This document shows positions 1-7,644 of a DNA stretch of 33,360 nt, in pieces (the stretch's first letter is position 1; each line of letters starts with the position of its first letter). The DNA lies in the IMG/VR virus record IMGVR_UViG_3300031787_000493, positions 1 to 33,360 of that record; one strand, given 5' to 3'. Below the pieces are notes generated by a model. That model saw only the letters and a list, made by a program, of their open reading frames with translations, did not search any database and was not told the DNA's origin. The translations under genes were made by a program, and so were the position numbers. This stretch comes from a virus.

Positions 1-1
1 G

Positions 2-35
2 TTTATACCCCGCACGCTTACGCAACTTTATACCC
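2..35. repeat. Direct repeat in putative packaging region
   Basis: The 9-base word TTTATACCC occurs at 2-10 and again at 27-35, exactly 25 bases apart. A run of seven G lies just beyond at 53-59. The stretch lies between the HNH nuclease stop and, if the molecule is circular, the small terminase gene, so repeated words here could be terminase recognition sites. No gene is visible in 1-67. The repeats are seen directly; the packaging role is inferred from position only. Confidence 0.4.
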
Positions 36-67
36 GTACCCAGTATTGCCACGGGGGGGTTACTGTG

Positions 68-373
68 TTATGAGTTGCCTTTGCGACTGTTGTGCATACG
101 GCATAACACTTTCAAGTTTGTAATCTCTAGCCGTAACCAGGGTGCATCACTTAAAGGAATGATGTGATCAACTGTTAAATCTTTATTGTTGCAACCTGGA
201 ATAGAACAGAAAGGTTGCTGCTCTCGTAGTTGCTTGCTTAACTTATTCCAACTGTAGTCGTAGCCACGCTGGGTGCGGGTGGGTCTAGCTCTTTCTTTAA
301 TGCGCTGACAATCAACACATCTACTTGCTCGCACTACCTTGCCACATCCAGCACAAGGTCTAGGCAACACCAT
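68..373 (-). CDS. HNH endonuclease, terminase-associated type
   Basis: A 101-residue HNH nuclease. A Cys pair pattern near the N-terminus (CAGC then CVDC) can bind zinc. The C-terminal half holds the HNH signature: VDHIIP, an Asn in ITNLK, and LCRMHNSRK. The ATG at 373 is preferred over an upstream TTG at 400 because GGAG lies 7 bases before it; it overlaps the end of the upstream nuclease gene by 14 bases. In many cos-packaging phages a small HNH protein is encoded beside the terminase and helps genome-end cleavage. Here the terminase genes would follow directly if the window ends are joined, so that role is likely. A homing nuclease is the alternative. Confidence 0.85.
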   Translation of the reverse strand: MVLPRPCAGCGKVVRASRCVDCQRIKERARPTRTQRGYDYSWNKLSKQLREQQPFCSIPGCNNKDLTVDHIIPLSDAPWLRLEITNLKVLCRMHNSRKGNS

Positions 374-734
374 CTGTTCGCTCCAAGTATTCAATGGCAA
401 CTGATAACAATGTTGTGCTATCTCTGAAGTTACCTAAGCCAATGTTGCAATGGTGACATAACAAACCGCGTATCTTCTTTGTTTCGTGGTTATGGTCAAC
501 ACTTAACTCACGCTTAAACTCTGTTGCTGACACACCACATATTGCACACGCATTGTTTTGCTCAACTAACAACTTTGCATATTCGTATGTTGATAGGTTT
601 GTTACTTGGCGTTGTGTGTGTCTGCAATCAATGCAAACATTTCGTTTGCGGTTTCCTGTTCGTCTGTCTGCATGGTAAGCATCTAAATCTTTATCTATCT
701 TGCATTTGGTGCAGACTTGAGTGTTACTCATCAT
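360..734 (-). CDS. Recombination endonuclease VII-like nuclease
   Basis: A 124-residue His-Me finger nuclease of the T4 endonuclease VII type. Two N-terminal CxxC knuckles (CTKC, CIDC) are followed by CAIC, then LSVDHNHET, IRGLLCHHCN and GLGNFRDS, which is the family signature in order. Such enzymes resolve branched DNA before packaging, or act as nicking nucleases. Two adjacent ATG codons (734 and 731) follow GAGG directly; the second has the better spacing. The start overlaps the end of the preceding small gene, so translation is probably coupled. Confidence 0.85.
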   Translation of the reverse strand: MMSNTQVCTKCKIDKDLDAYHADRRTGNRKRNVCIDCRHTQRQVTNLSTYEYAKLLVEQNNACAICGVSATEFKRELSVDHNHETKKIRGLLCHHCNIGLGNFRDSTTLLSVAIEYLERTDGVA

Positions 735-903
735 CCTCTGTTAAAGATTCCAAATCTTCATTCACAACACAATAACGATTGTACGCATCAAGGGTTGAAT
801 TGGTTGCTCTTGTTAGCAATGTTTCAATTGCATCAAATGACATTGGCTGATCTGTCACAATGTCTGTTGATACATCACCAACTGTTACCGCAATACTTAG
901 CAT
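724..903 (-). CDS. Small hypothetical protein, 59 residues
   Basis: Not recognised. It begins MLSIAVTVGDV and ends in an acidic tail (ESLTEDDE). GGAG lies 8 bases before the ATG. Its start overlaps the stop of the upstream 50-residue gene by 7 bases, and its end overlaps the endonuclease VII-like gene. This dense overlap is the main evidence that it is real. No membrane segment or metal site is visible. Confidence 0.6.
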   Translation of the reverse strand: MLSIAVTVGDVSTDIVTDQPMSFDAIETLLTRATNSTLDAYNRYCVVNEDLESLTEDDE

Positions 904-1049
904 TGCATTAGCTCCAATCGGCTATCAAGTAGATCGTCAATTAACTTATCAATGATGTGCTTCTTGGAATCAATTGTGTGGCTACGAGTGAGATAGGCGT
1001 GAAAGATTGCCTCATCAACTTCTTCGATTGTTTCGGTATCCATATCCAT
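897..1049 (-). CDS. Small acidic helical protein, 50 residues
   Basis: Not recognised. The product begins MDMDTETIEEVDEA, is rich in Asp, Glu, Ile and Leu, and looks largely helical. Two in-frame ATG codons (1049, 1043) are possible and neither has a clear Shine-Dalgarno sequence; a hairpin lies only 15 bases upstream. The 3' end overlaps the next gene by 7 bases. Together with the two genes downstream it forms a short operon ending in nucleases. Confidence 0.5.
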   Translation of the reverse strand: MDMDTETIEEVDEAIFHAYLTRSHTIDSKKHIIDKLIDDLLDSRLELMQC

Positions 1050-1064
1050 CCATAAATGAGTAAA

Positions 1065-1084
1065 GCCCAACCAATTGGCTGGGC
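1065..1084 (-). terminator. Hairpin between regulator gene and nuclease operon
   Basis: On the minus strand the arms GCCCAGCC and GGTTGGGC pair over 8 bases with one G-U wobble around an AATT loop, followed by TTTA. It lies 68 bases after the stop of the zinc-finger/HTH gene and 15 bases before the next ATG. It could be a weak terminator or a leader attenuator. Confidence 0.4.
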
Positions 1085-1152
1085 GGTGTAATTAGATAGC
1101 AATACCTGTTAACGAAAGTGTAGCAAGAGATTCTGAACTTTTCTGTCAAGTT

Positions 1153-1884
1153 TTATCTACTGGCAATGACACCAGCCAAGTCATACAAACTGCCACGGCG
1201 TTCAATGTTGTTAGCCTTAACAATCTTATATACCTGGCGTTGAGTAATGCCAAGCCACAATGCAATTGCCTCAACATCTAAAAAGAACTTACGGGTTGGG
1301 TTAGACATTGCCAAAGCTACAAGGCGCAACACTGTCCAGGATTGCTTGCAACCAAAGCAAGTCACATCACTCATAAGGTTTTCGGCATCAATAACCACAA
1401 ACTTATGGCAATCATCTGTTGGGCATGGGATTCGGCGGGGTTGCTCTACAAATTGCTTGGCAGCAGCCATTCCCTTGCTATGTAGTTCTTTAACTTCACT
1501 GTAAAAATCTCCAGCCCATTCTTGCCCCATTGTCCAATCAAGGTGTGCAAGGTGAAAGTCGCAGGTTGCCTGAACTTCCATATCGGTTGTTGGTTCCTTT
1601 TTCAGCAATGCTGGCGGTGTCAGTGTCCTTGCCGATCTGATTTCTGATTCCCACGAATGAAGGATTGCAAGTAGCTCTGTGGCCATCGAGTAATCAAGGG
1701 CGTTGACATTGACACCAATTGACCTTTCGGCACTAGCAGCACCTGAACCTGATCTGCCTGGTGCAATGTGGTCAGCCGCTAACATCTGAAGGTTGGGGAT
1801 GTTGCCCAGCCATCCGACTATTGCCTTATGACACCCACGGCAGGTAGTTGTATCTGTTGGGCGCTGGCAGATGTTGCAGTTCAA
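1153..1884 (-). CDS. Zinc-finger and helix-turn-helix protein
   Basis: A 243-residue protein with the layout of a DNA-binding regulator. The N-terminus has a Cys knuckle pair (CNIC at 3-6, CRGC at 15-18) and a His. The central part is helical. A second Cys cluster lies around residues 155-180 (CPTDDC, CFGC). The C-terminus (about 205-243, VEAIALWLGITQRQVYKIVK) is a clear helix-turn-helix. It starts at TTG in a TTGA overlap with the upstream stop, with AAGGTG upstream. Similar two-finger plus HTH proteins are common in actinophages; the target is unknown. Confidence 0.7.
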   Translation of the reverse strand: MNCNICQRPTDTTTCRGCHKAIVGWLGNIPNLQMLAADHIAPGRSGSGAASAERSIGVNVNALDYSMATELLAILHSWESEIRSARTLTPPALLKKEPTTDMEVQATCDFHLAHLDWTMGQEWAGDFYSEVKELHSKGMAAAKQFVEQPRRIPCPTDDCHKFVVIDAENLMSDVTCFGCKQSWTVLRLVALAMSNPTRKFFLDVEAIALWLGITQRQVYKIVKANNIERRGSLYDLAGVIASR

Positions 1885-2222
1885 AATGGCACCTTCTCAT
1901 TGGTTGTGGATAACTTTACCCGATTGAAATAATCAGGCGGTTCTTCGGCAAATACGGTTAAGGCTCGGCAGGTATGGGTGGCAAGCACAATGGGGTCGGC
2001 AGCCGTCATTCGCCCAGCCGTTCTTCGGGTTGCCTCAAATGAAACGGCGGTGCGGTGGACTTGGTAGGTGCCAAGCCCTGATGTGAGTGCCATGACTTCT
2101 TCCACAAGGTTGAGTCGGGCCGTATCAAGTTTTATGTCGCACCGACTGGTTGCACTGACCCCTGCCCAAATAAGATTGCCGCATTTGCGGCAACTGATGG
2201 GTTTGAAATCTAACTCACTCAT
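1881..2222 (-). CDS. Hypothetical protein with CxxC knuckle
   Basis: 113 residues, not recognised. An N-terminal CRKCGN resembles half of a zinc ribbon and a lone Cys follows near residue 28. The centre (about 35-95) is probably alpha/beta with several Thr and Arg. AGGAA lies 6 bases before the ATG. It is translationally coupled to the zinc-finger/HTH gene downstream and follows the repeat-rich region upstream, so it may be part of a regulatory pair. The function is not assignable. Confidence 0.6.
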   Translation of the reverse strand: MSELDFKPISCRKCGNLIWAGVSATSRCDIKLDTARLNLVEEVMALTSGLGTYQVHRTAVSFEATRRTAGRMTAADPIVLATHTCRALTVFAEEPPDYFNRVKLSTTNEKVPF

Positions 2223-2307
2223 TGGGCGTTCCTGTACCGAGTGTGAGGGTGTACCTATTACCGCTTATATACATAAGCGGTACAGTACGCACACCGCTCA
2301 CGCTCAT
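2215..2307 (-). CDS. Possible 30-residue leader ORF
   Basis: An ATG at 2307 with AGG five bases upstream opens a 30-codon frame that begins MSVSGVRTVPLMYISGN. Its stop overlaps the start of the next gene by 8 bases. The frame reads through the hairpin at 2261-2280 and several GTAC repeats, so it could be a leader peptide or chance. Confidence 0.3.
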   Translation of the reverse strand: MSVSGVRTVPLMYISGNRYTLTLGTGTPNE

Positions 2308-2360
2308 AACTGCCTGTGTACCTAAAATAAAAAGGTACACAAAAGGTACAGTACGGTACA
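2233..2360. repeat. GTAC-rich repeat and hairpin region, candidate origin or operator
   Basis: The hexamer GGTACA occurs at 2279, 2334, 2345 and 2355 and its complement TGTACC at 2233, 2250 and 2317: seven copies in about 130 bases. The 11-mer GGTACAGTACG occurs twice (2279-2289, 2345-2355). GTGTACCT at 2316-2323 and AGGTACAC at 2333-2340 form a perfect inverted repeat around an A/T-only 9-base spacer. CCGCTTAT and ATAAGCGG (2261-2280) form a second perfect hairpin with a 4-base loop. The region lies just after the replication protein gene, in a genome where most genes overlap. A replication origin with iterons, or an operator array, fits this arrangement. Confidence 0.55.
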
Positions 2361-2362
2361 CC

Positions 2363-4474
2363 TTAGTTCACCTTCAATTGGGTGATCTCGGCATCCAAAA
2401 GGTTGAAATGGCTCTTGCCCAAGTCGGTGATGTATAGAATAAATGACCTGTCATTGCCACGGTTTTCTATCCAACCGCCTGCAACAAGGTCAGCCAATCT
2501 TTCCCCAATGGCATCCTTTGAACCAGTAATTCCTTCAGCCACCAATCGCCGTGAAGCGCCAGGGTGGTTGTGGATAAACTCGGCAACCTCTTTTTGCTTC
2601 TTGAACTCTTTGTTGCTCTCTAGCTCATCTTCGAGCAATGGCACGCCAATTACATACTCCATTTGCGCCCTAGTTGAATCAATAGTGAAAACTGCTGCCT
2701 CTTGGGTTCTATCTGATTTGCGCCACATACCTGCGATCTTTCGAACAAAACCTGGGCGGTCTTTGGTAACTCTCATTGTGAGCGTTCCAGTTCGACCAGG
2801 GGCAAGTGCCTCAAGAGGCTCTACGAGATAGGCAGCGCCGTCAATGGTGGCAAGTTTGGCTTGGCCGCCAATGGCAAACCGCCCCCGTGTTTCTGCATTT
2901 TTGGTGATGTGGTCAATAAGCACAACGGCAGCGCCACTGGCCGTTGCTACTGTTCGTGGAAACAGGCGCATCCAGCGAGTGATGGCATCGTTATCTTTCG
3001 ACTCGCCACCCCACATTGTCAGGGATTCGGTTACGCCGTCAATGATGATAAGCGTGGCAGAATTTGGCTCAAGGATGGCTTGCCAATATGGGTCATCGGC
3101 ATCCCTAGCACCTTCAGGGCGAATGTATGAAAAGTATTGCAATAAATTAGCTCGCGATACACCTAGCGCCTTGAGTCTGTTAACCACATCTATTGGGTCG
3201 CTCTCAAAATCAATATAAATGACTTTTTTATCGTTCTTCAGGCACTCGGCAGTTGCAATTTGCGCAATCCATGATTTACCTGATTCAGATTCACCATAGA
3301 TGGAATGAACTCGACCTTCATAGATCAGGCCGTGGCCATCTGAACGCTTTAATAAGGTTGCAATAGGTGCTTGAAATAGGCCATCAAAGTAATCTTTTAG
3401 CTCTACAGGCTTCCAACTGGACTCATCACCGCTTAAATCGGCTTGTGTGGGTTGTAGTGGTGCTTGTAGTGTGTTTGTAGGCATCAGTGAATTGCTTGCA
3501 TCAAAAGAATTCAGCGTTTGCGCCCCGTAGCCGAGATTTCGCAAATTGTTGGCTGCTGCCTTAAAATCTCCACCGTGTTTGGTCATTGCGTAGAACGCAA
3601 ACTTGGAATATGAGGTTTCTGAATCAAACTGGGTGCTGGTTGAGAAAACATAGAACTTATCGTTGCCATTGAAGTTCGTGGTAGCGCTTATGCCTTCGGT
3701 TTTACCTGGTCTGCGCCACACGGTTGATTCACCCTTGCGATAAACAACAGTCCAGCCCAAAGGTTGCAATAGTTCTTCCCAAGTTGTGCGGGCGTTGTAA
3801 TCGTCTCCAGGGGTAAGAATTCCATCGTGTTTTGCAACTACTTCTTGTTGCAGATTTTCAGCTTTAGGCATCTCATCAAACATGGCAAAGATTGCGTGCA
3901 GTGCTGATCTTTCCAGCATCGTAATTGTTGGAATTGTCTCAATGGAGCCACCTATAAGTGTCCAAGCACCGCCCGAAGGATGGGTGGCACCGCCACTGGG
4001 CGCGGTGATTGTAAAGCCGCCTTCGCTTCGCGTTTCGGCCCATACATCCACACCGCCGTTTTCGCCAGGCTTACGGGCAAGTTTAGTGTTACCTGGCAAG
4101 GTGCCATCTGAGACACGATAAAGCCAATGAAGCCCGCCTGATGGTGTCAACTCCACATAACCTTGATTGAGTCGTTGCCATAAATCGCCAAGCCCTGAAT
4201 TGTTAGCGATCTCTGCAACCTCAAGGTGCATCTTTTCGGCAACTGCTCGACCTTCAAGTTCAAGCATCTCTAGGTTGCCTGACACGGCACCAGTAATGAC
4301 ACCAATGCCATCAACGCCATCTTTGAACCACATTAACAGTTCATCAGCAATGGGCAGATGTTCTTGGAATCCTTGCCAAGCAAATGCAGGTCGTTTAGAA
4401 CCATCATTGGCCGTTGGAACAACAGAGATGCCCTGAGCTAAAAAGCGCAATGCAATTGGCAAAAGATTACTCAT
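2363..4474 (-). CDS. Bifunctional prim-pol / RecA-like ATPase replication protein
   Basis: 703 residues. Residues about 1-190 match the bifunctional primase-polymerase N-domain (IALRFLAQGISVVPT, then a GLHWLYR motif and GGVDVW). A middle segment (about 225-315) resembles a primase-linked zinc-free module. Residues about 390-600 are a RecA-like ATPase: Walker A YGESESGKS near 393-401, Walker B TLIIIDG near 470, then VVLIDHITK. The last 80 residues look like a winged helix. The probable role is priming and unwinding at the phage origin. GGGGGGAA precedes the ATG, and the start overlaps the upstream 49-residue gene by 4 bases. The repeat region follows directly. Confidence 0.85.
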   Translation of the reverse strand: MSNLLPIALRFLAQGISVVPTANDGSKRPAFAWQGFQEHLPIADELLMWFKDGVDGIGVITGAVSGNLEMLELEGRAVAEKMHLEVAEIANNSGLGDLWQRLNQGYVELTPSGGLHWLYRVSDGTLPGNTKLARKPGENGGVDVWAETRSEGGFTITAPSGGATHPSGGAWTLIGGSIETIPTITMLERSALHAIFAMFDEMPKAENLQQEVVAKHDGILTPGDDYNARTTWEELLQPLGWTVVYRKGESTVWRRPGKTEGISATTNFNGNDKFYVFSTSTQFDSETSYSKFAFYAMTKHGGDFKAAANNLRNLGYGAQTLNSFDASNSLMPTNTLQAPLQPTQADLSGDESSWKPVELKDYFDGLFQAPIATLLKRSDGHGLIYEGRVHSIYGESESGKSWIAQIATAECLKNDKKVIYIDFESDPIDVVNRLKALGVSRANLLQYFSYIRPEGARDADDPYWQAILEPNSATLIIIDGVTESLTMWGGESKDNDAITRWMRLFPRTVATASGAAVVLIDHITKNAETRGRFAIGGQAKLATIDGAAYLVEPLEALAPGRTGTLTMRVTKDRPGFVRKIAGMWRKSDRTQEAAVFTIDSTRAQMEYVIGVPLLEDELESNKEFKKQKEVAEFIHNHPGASRRLVAEGITGSKDAIGERLADLVAGGWIENRGNDRSFILYITDLGKSHFNLLDAEITQLKVN

Positions 4475-4620
4475 TGTATTCCCCCCGTAAATGTAAAACC
4501 ATTTTTTTTCATATGATAAATCACAAACTTTGCCAACCGCCCTGGCGTATCAGGCAGTGAGTATTCATAGCCATCCCAAAGCGCAACGGCAATAGCCTCT
4601 TGCAATTCTTCTTCTTTCAT
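4471..4620 (-). CDS. Small hypothetical protein, 49 residues
   Basis: Begins MKEEELQEAIAVALWDGY. Not recognised; probably helical. It is held between two genes by 4-base ATGA overlaps at both ends: its start overlaps the methyltransferase stop and its stop overlaps the primase start. The last codons also carry the G-rich ribosome-binding site of the primase gene, so it may chiefly serve translational coupling. Confidence 0.7.
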   Translation of the reverse strand: MKEEELQEAIAVALWDGYEYSLPDTPGRLAKFVIYHMKKNGFTFTGGIQ

Positions 4621-6122
4621 AATGGCAACTTGTCATTGGTAGCAAAATCAATGCGTGCTTGTGCAATTTCAACATACTCAGCCGATTGATCTATTCCAAT
4701 GAAATCAAAACCTTCATACGCACACGCCTTGCCAGTTGAACCTGAACCCATAAACGGGTCAAGCACAATGCCGTTGGGCGGTGTCACCAGGCGAATGAGG
4801 TATTGCATCAATGATGTTGGCTTTACCGTTGGGTGGTGGTTTGCGGTTGCACCGCCACGACCTGCACCAGCTCTAGGTGAGTTGCTTCCCTTTGTTCCTG
4901 GCGGTGTGTTGTCATTTGTTATTTTCTTTTCAAACCCATCAAGCCCTTCATTCCTATCACGCTTGCTTGCCTTTGCGCAGTAAAAGAATCGGGCGGCGCT
5001 GCCACTGTCACCGTATCCAGGATCGCCCGCTTCGTATTCTCCCGCTGGCACATTTGTAACATCGCCCATTGATTTTTTGCCAATGCGCCCACCTGTTGAT
5101 TTTCCAGTATCAGGAAACAACGCCACAACCTCATCACTGCCATCGTGAATGAAGTTGGCGGGGAAGCGGCCTAACTCTTTCAACTTTGCAAGTGCTGCAA
5201 GTTGTTCAGGTGACTCACCAACGCGAGCATCAAATTCTGCATCTGTTTCATCATTGCGGCGTGTGTTAAGTTTTCCAATTGGGCGTGATTTCAGATTGTC
5301 AAAGTTCTCACCATCTGCAACAACCCTTGACCCGTCAATGTTCAACCCGCCAGTGCCAAAAGTCAACACATTGTTTGCAACGGTGCCTTCAAGCGGCTTG
5401 CGAGCAAGTACCATTGGTTCGTGGGCAGGTTTGAGCGCAGTTCCCCAGCCGTTCCATTGCTGCGCGGCGGCAGTGGCAGGGGCGGTGATGTTTCCACCAG
5501 CTTCACCTAATCTTTCACCGCCAAGTCCACCCATATCTGTTTCGTATTTGCCAACAACCTTGCGTTCTGCCTCAATGCGATCAACAAGTTCATCAACCCA
5601 TTCAGGAACATCGGCAACAAGTGGGCGAATCTTTTGCCATAACTCAACAGTTGGAATTGCAGGTTGTGATGCGGTTGTTAAGTAATGCCCACCCATATTT
5701 GTTCCAGTAGCTTCATCTAATTGTTTTGCTTTCAATCCTGTTGTTCGCATCCAATTGGTGAATTTTAACAAACGGCCAGTTTCGCCGTTATTCTTATCAA
5801 TTCCCTTGCTGATATTGTGCGACTTGGGAAAGCCTGACCCATACACCCACATAATTTGATCGCGGATTTGAAACCCTGCATCCTCAATGGCAACGGCCAT
5901 ACGGTGATAAGTGCGACTGCCTGAAAAAGCAATGAGGTGGCCACCAGGCTTAATCACTCGCAACGCCTCACGCCACACTTCAACATTAAATGCAATGCCA
6001 CTGGCATCCCAACTTTTGCCCATAAACCCTAGCTCATACGGCGGGTCAGTGACTATTGAATCCACCGAGTTATCAGGCATCGCCTTCATTGCTTCAATAC
6101 AATCTGCGTTAATTAGTCTCAT
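4617..6122 (-). CDS. DNA methyltransferase (N4-cytosine/N6-adenine, beta-type order)
   Basis: 501 residues. The catalytic DPPY lies at residues 26-29 near the N-terminus and the S-adenosylmethionine motif DPFMGSGSTG lies at 454-463 near the C-terminus. This motif order is typical of beta-class amino-methyltransferases. The long region between them (about 100-420) includes the target-recognition part. It modifies a short DNA sequence, probably to protect phage DNA from host restriction, since no matching nuclease is adjacent. The start overlaps the cytosine methyltransferase gene by 4 bases. Confidence 0.9.
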   Translation of the reverse strand: MRLINADCIEAMKAMPDNSVDSIVTDPPYELGFMGKSWDASGIAFNVEVWREALRVIKPGGHLIAFSGSRTYHRMAVAIEDAGFQIRDQIMWVYGSGFPKSHNISKGIDKNNGETGRLLKFTNWMRTTGLKAKQLDEATGTNMGGHYLTTASQPAIPTVELWQKIRPLVADVPEWVDELVDRIEAERKVVGKYETDMGGLGGERLGEAGGNITAPATAAAQQWNGWGTALKPAHEPMVLARKPLEGTVANNVLTFGTGGLNIDGSRVVADGENFDNLKSRPIGKLNTRRNDETDAEFDARVGESPEQLAALAKLKELGRFPANFIHDGSDEVVALFPDTGKSTGGRIGKKSMGDVTNVPAGEYEAGDPGYGDSGSAARFFYCAKASKRDRNEGLDGFEKKITNDNTPPGTKGSNSPRAGAGRGGATANHHPTVKPTSLMQYLIRLVTPPNGIVLDPFMGSGSTGKACAYEGFDFIGIDQSAEYVEIAQARIDFATNDKLPL

Positions 6123-6757
6123 TTAATTGCCCCCAATAATTGTTTCCCAATTTCAAATGTATATGCAGGTGGAATTGCCTCAACCAATTCGCCCCAAATC
6201 ATCCAATCAATACCCATTGCTTCACGGGCCTGTTCCATTGTTTTAGCCGTATGCCCACCGCCAGGGATTTCATCACGCATTGAACCATAAATGCCAACTG
6301 GTTTTCCTTGCGCTTTGTGGTCACAAATTGAACCAGTCAATTGATAATTAGACTCAAACAATCGGTGGCGGCGAACAGTTAAACCAAAAGATGAGCCACA
6401 CATCTGAATCGGATTGATTAGCGGTGCGCCAGGTACATTTTCAATAACATAGGGCTTGCCGCTTTCAATGAGTGCTGCCCTAGTTTGTGGAATTAGATCA
6501 ATCTTTGTTGTTGTCTTTCCTTGTGCATTACGAAGGTGGCGTGTTGAACTGTGAGTTTGGCAAGGTGGTGAAGCTGTAATCACATCAAAAGATGCAAGAA
6601 ATGCTTTATCCTCTAAAACTTCTAACGCATCTGCCTGAATAAACTCAAACGGAAAACGCTTTTGTTTTTTGATATCAACGCCAACAACTTCAAAACCTGC
6701 GCGGTGGTATCCCATCGCTGCCCCGCCCGCTTTTGAGTAAAGATCGAGAAGCCTCAT
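6119..6757 (-). CDS. Small C5-cytosine DNA methyltransferase
   Basis: 212 residues from the ATG at 6757, which overlaps the upstream FmdB-like stop (ATGA). Motif I is at the N-terminus (LLDLYSKAGGAAMGY), PPCQ with catalytic Cys66 at 64-67, ENVP at 106-109, RRHRLF at 129-134 and a C-terminal motif X-like PAYTFEIGKQLL. The protein is about two-thirds of the usual Dcm length, with a minimal target-recognition region, as often seen in phage enzymes. With the neighbouring amino-methyltransferase it forms a DNA modification block. Confidence 0.88.
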   Translation of the reverse strand: MRLLDLYSKAGGAAMGYHRAGFEVVGVDIKKQKRFPFEFIQADALEVLEDKAFLASFDVITASPPCQTHSSTRHLRNAQGKTTTKIDLIPQTRAALIESGKPYVIENVPGAPLINPIQMCGSSFGLTVRRHRLFESNYQLTGSICDHKAQGKPVGIYGSMRDEIPGGGHTAKTMEQAREAMGIDWMIWGELVEAIPPAYTFEIGKQLLGAIK

Positions 6758-6924
6758 TTGCTGCCACCCCATCCATCACCCTTAAAGATGGTGCCGCCAA
6801 GTGAATACTTGCGTTGCATTAACTTCTTCTTGCAACTTTCGCACACTATGCGCTTTTCATCATTCATTTCAAAAAACACTTCGGCTTTATGCCCACAATC
6901 ACAAGTGAATTCATAAAATGGCAT
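6754..6924 (-). CDS. FmdB-family zinc ribbon protein
   Basis: 56 residues beginning MPFYEFTCDCGHKAEVFF, with a second knuckle CESC at 28-31 and the ending SLGGTIFKGDGWGG. CxCGH, CxxC and the GxGW ending are the features of small FmdB-type regulatory zinc ribbons. GGGGGTAA lies before the ATG. The gene is coupled to the cytosine methyltransferase by an ATGA overlap. The role in phage is unknown; a nucleic-acid-binding regulator is plausible. Confidence 0.75.
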   Translation of the reverse strand: MPFYEFTCDCGHKAEVFFEMNDEKRIVCESCKKKLMQRKYSLGGTIFKGDGWGGSK

Positions 6925-6952
6925 TTCTTACCCCCGTTCGTTTATGTCTTGC

Positions 6953-7022
6953 GTGGCGCTGCAGGAATCGAACCTGCCCCAACTATTGCTAGTTGCCCCG
7001 TGGGTGAACCATCACAACGCCG
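6953..7022 (-). ncRNA. tRNA-like element with canonical T-arm and no anticodon arm
   Basis: On the minus strand the 3' part is a textbook T-arm: stem GCAGG/CCTGC around loop TTCGATT (6961-6977). It is followed by AGCGCC, which pairs with GGCGTT at 7016-7021 to give an acceptor-like stem of 6 pairs including one wobble. Between them are a short D-arm-like hairpin GTGA-TGGT-TCAC (7004-7015) and a perfect 6-pair hairpin CAACTA-GCAA-TAGTTG (6980-6995) capped by a GNRA tetraloop where the anticodon arm should be. CCA is not encoded in the standard place. It may be a tRNA mimic, a decayed tRNA or an attachment-site relic. No translation role can be assigned. Confidence 0.55.
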
Positions 7023-7052
7023 TTCTTGAGTGGAAAGGATAACCCCCAAGAA

Positions 7053-7505
7053 TTAGTTAACTGGTTTTGCTCCCAGTTGTGCTAACAATGCCTGCACTGC
7101 AGGGTCATTGATGTTGGCACTGGCAGGTGCTGGCGCAGGTGCTGCTGCACCAGCGTTGCCAATAAATGCGTTTGCCTTTGCAACTGCATCAGCATCGCCT
7201 GTTGCATCTACAAGAATCCACGGCGCTGACTTTCCAGGCTTCGCCGTTCCCTGACCAATGCGTGCCAATACCTTTTGGCCGATCTTAGTTTTCAATGCGT
7301 TCTTCAAAGCTACATTAAAGAACAACACTGATTCGTGATTGAAACCTGTATCTAAATCATTGATACGAACTTCAATTGCATCTGCATCACCGTGAACTGT
7401 TGGGATGCCAGTTTTGTATTCAATTGCTTCAAGAATCAATAGGTGGCCGTTTAGGTCTGCCACCTTTACTGATTCTGTGTTGCTACTTGGTGCTGAAAAA
7501 GCCAT
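7053..7505 (-). CDS. Putative single-stranded DNA-binding protein
   Basis: 150 residues. A beta-rich N-terminal part (about 10-115: VADLNGHLLILEAIEYK, FFNVALKNALKTKIGQKVLARIGQG) could form an OB-like fold. It is followed by an Ala/Pro linker (about 120-132) and a short C-terminal tail. Proteins of this layout sit beside recombination nucleases in actinophages and are usually taken as ssDNA-binding. The tail lacks the acidic tip of bacterial SSB. A GGGGGAA site precedes the ATG. Assignment is by pattern and context. Confidence 0.55.
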   Translation of the reverse strand: MAFSAPSSNTESVKVADLNGHLLILEAIEYKTGIPTVHGDADAIEVRINDLDTGFNHESVLFFNVALKNALKTKIGQKVLARIGQGTAKPGKSAPWILVDATGDADAVAKANAFIGNAGAAAPAPAPASANINDPAVQALLAQLGAKPVN

Positions 7506-7536
7506 TTGGCTTTCCCCCGTTTCTTTTGGTTTGTTG

Positions 7537-7644
7537 TTAGTTTGTTTCTAACTCTGTTGGTGGTGTCAGTTCAGCCAATTCTTTAGCAATGTCGTTGATT
7601 GTCTTTGCAGGAATCCCGCAACCACAACCGTCACGCTCACACAT
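7537..7644 (-). CDS. Cys-rich 35-residue protein
   Basis: Begins MCERDGCGCGIPAKTI and continues as a short helix, ending ELETN. Cys at 2, 7 and 9 might bind metal. The start overlaps the nuclease gene stop by 8 bases, and the frame fills what would otherwise be a 130-base gap. The ribosome-binding site is weak (GGTGAT), so expression would depend on coupling. Confidence 0.5.
   Translation of the reverse strand: MCERDGCGCGIPAKTINDIAKELAELTPPTELETN

Noticed and set aside
6953-6977. Attachment site (attP core from a tRNA 3' end)
   Set aside because: The T-arm resembles such cores, but no integrase or excisionase gene is present in the window.
6953-7022. Functional tRNA (for example an Ala tRNA with anticodon AGC in CTAGCAA)
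   Set aside because: That reading needs a mismatched and twice-wobbled anticodon stem and gives no standard D-arm, while the GNRA hairpin pairs perfectly.
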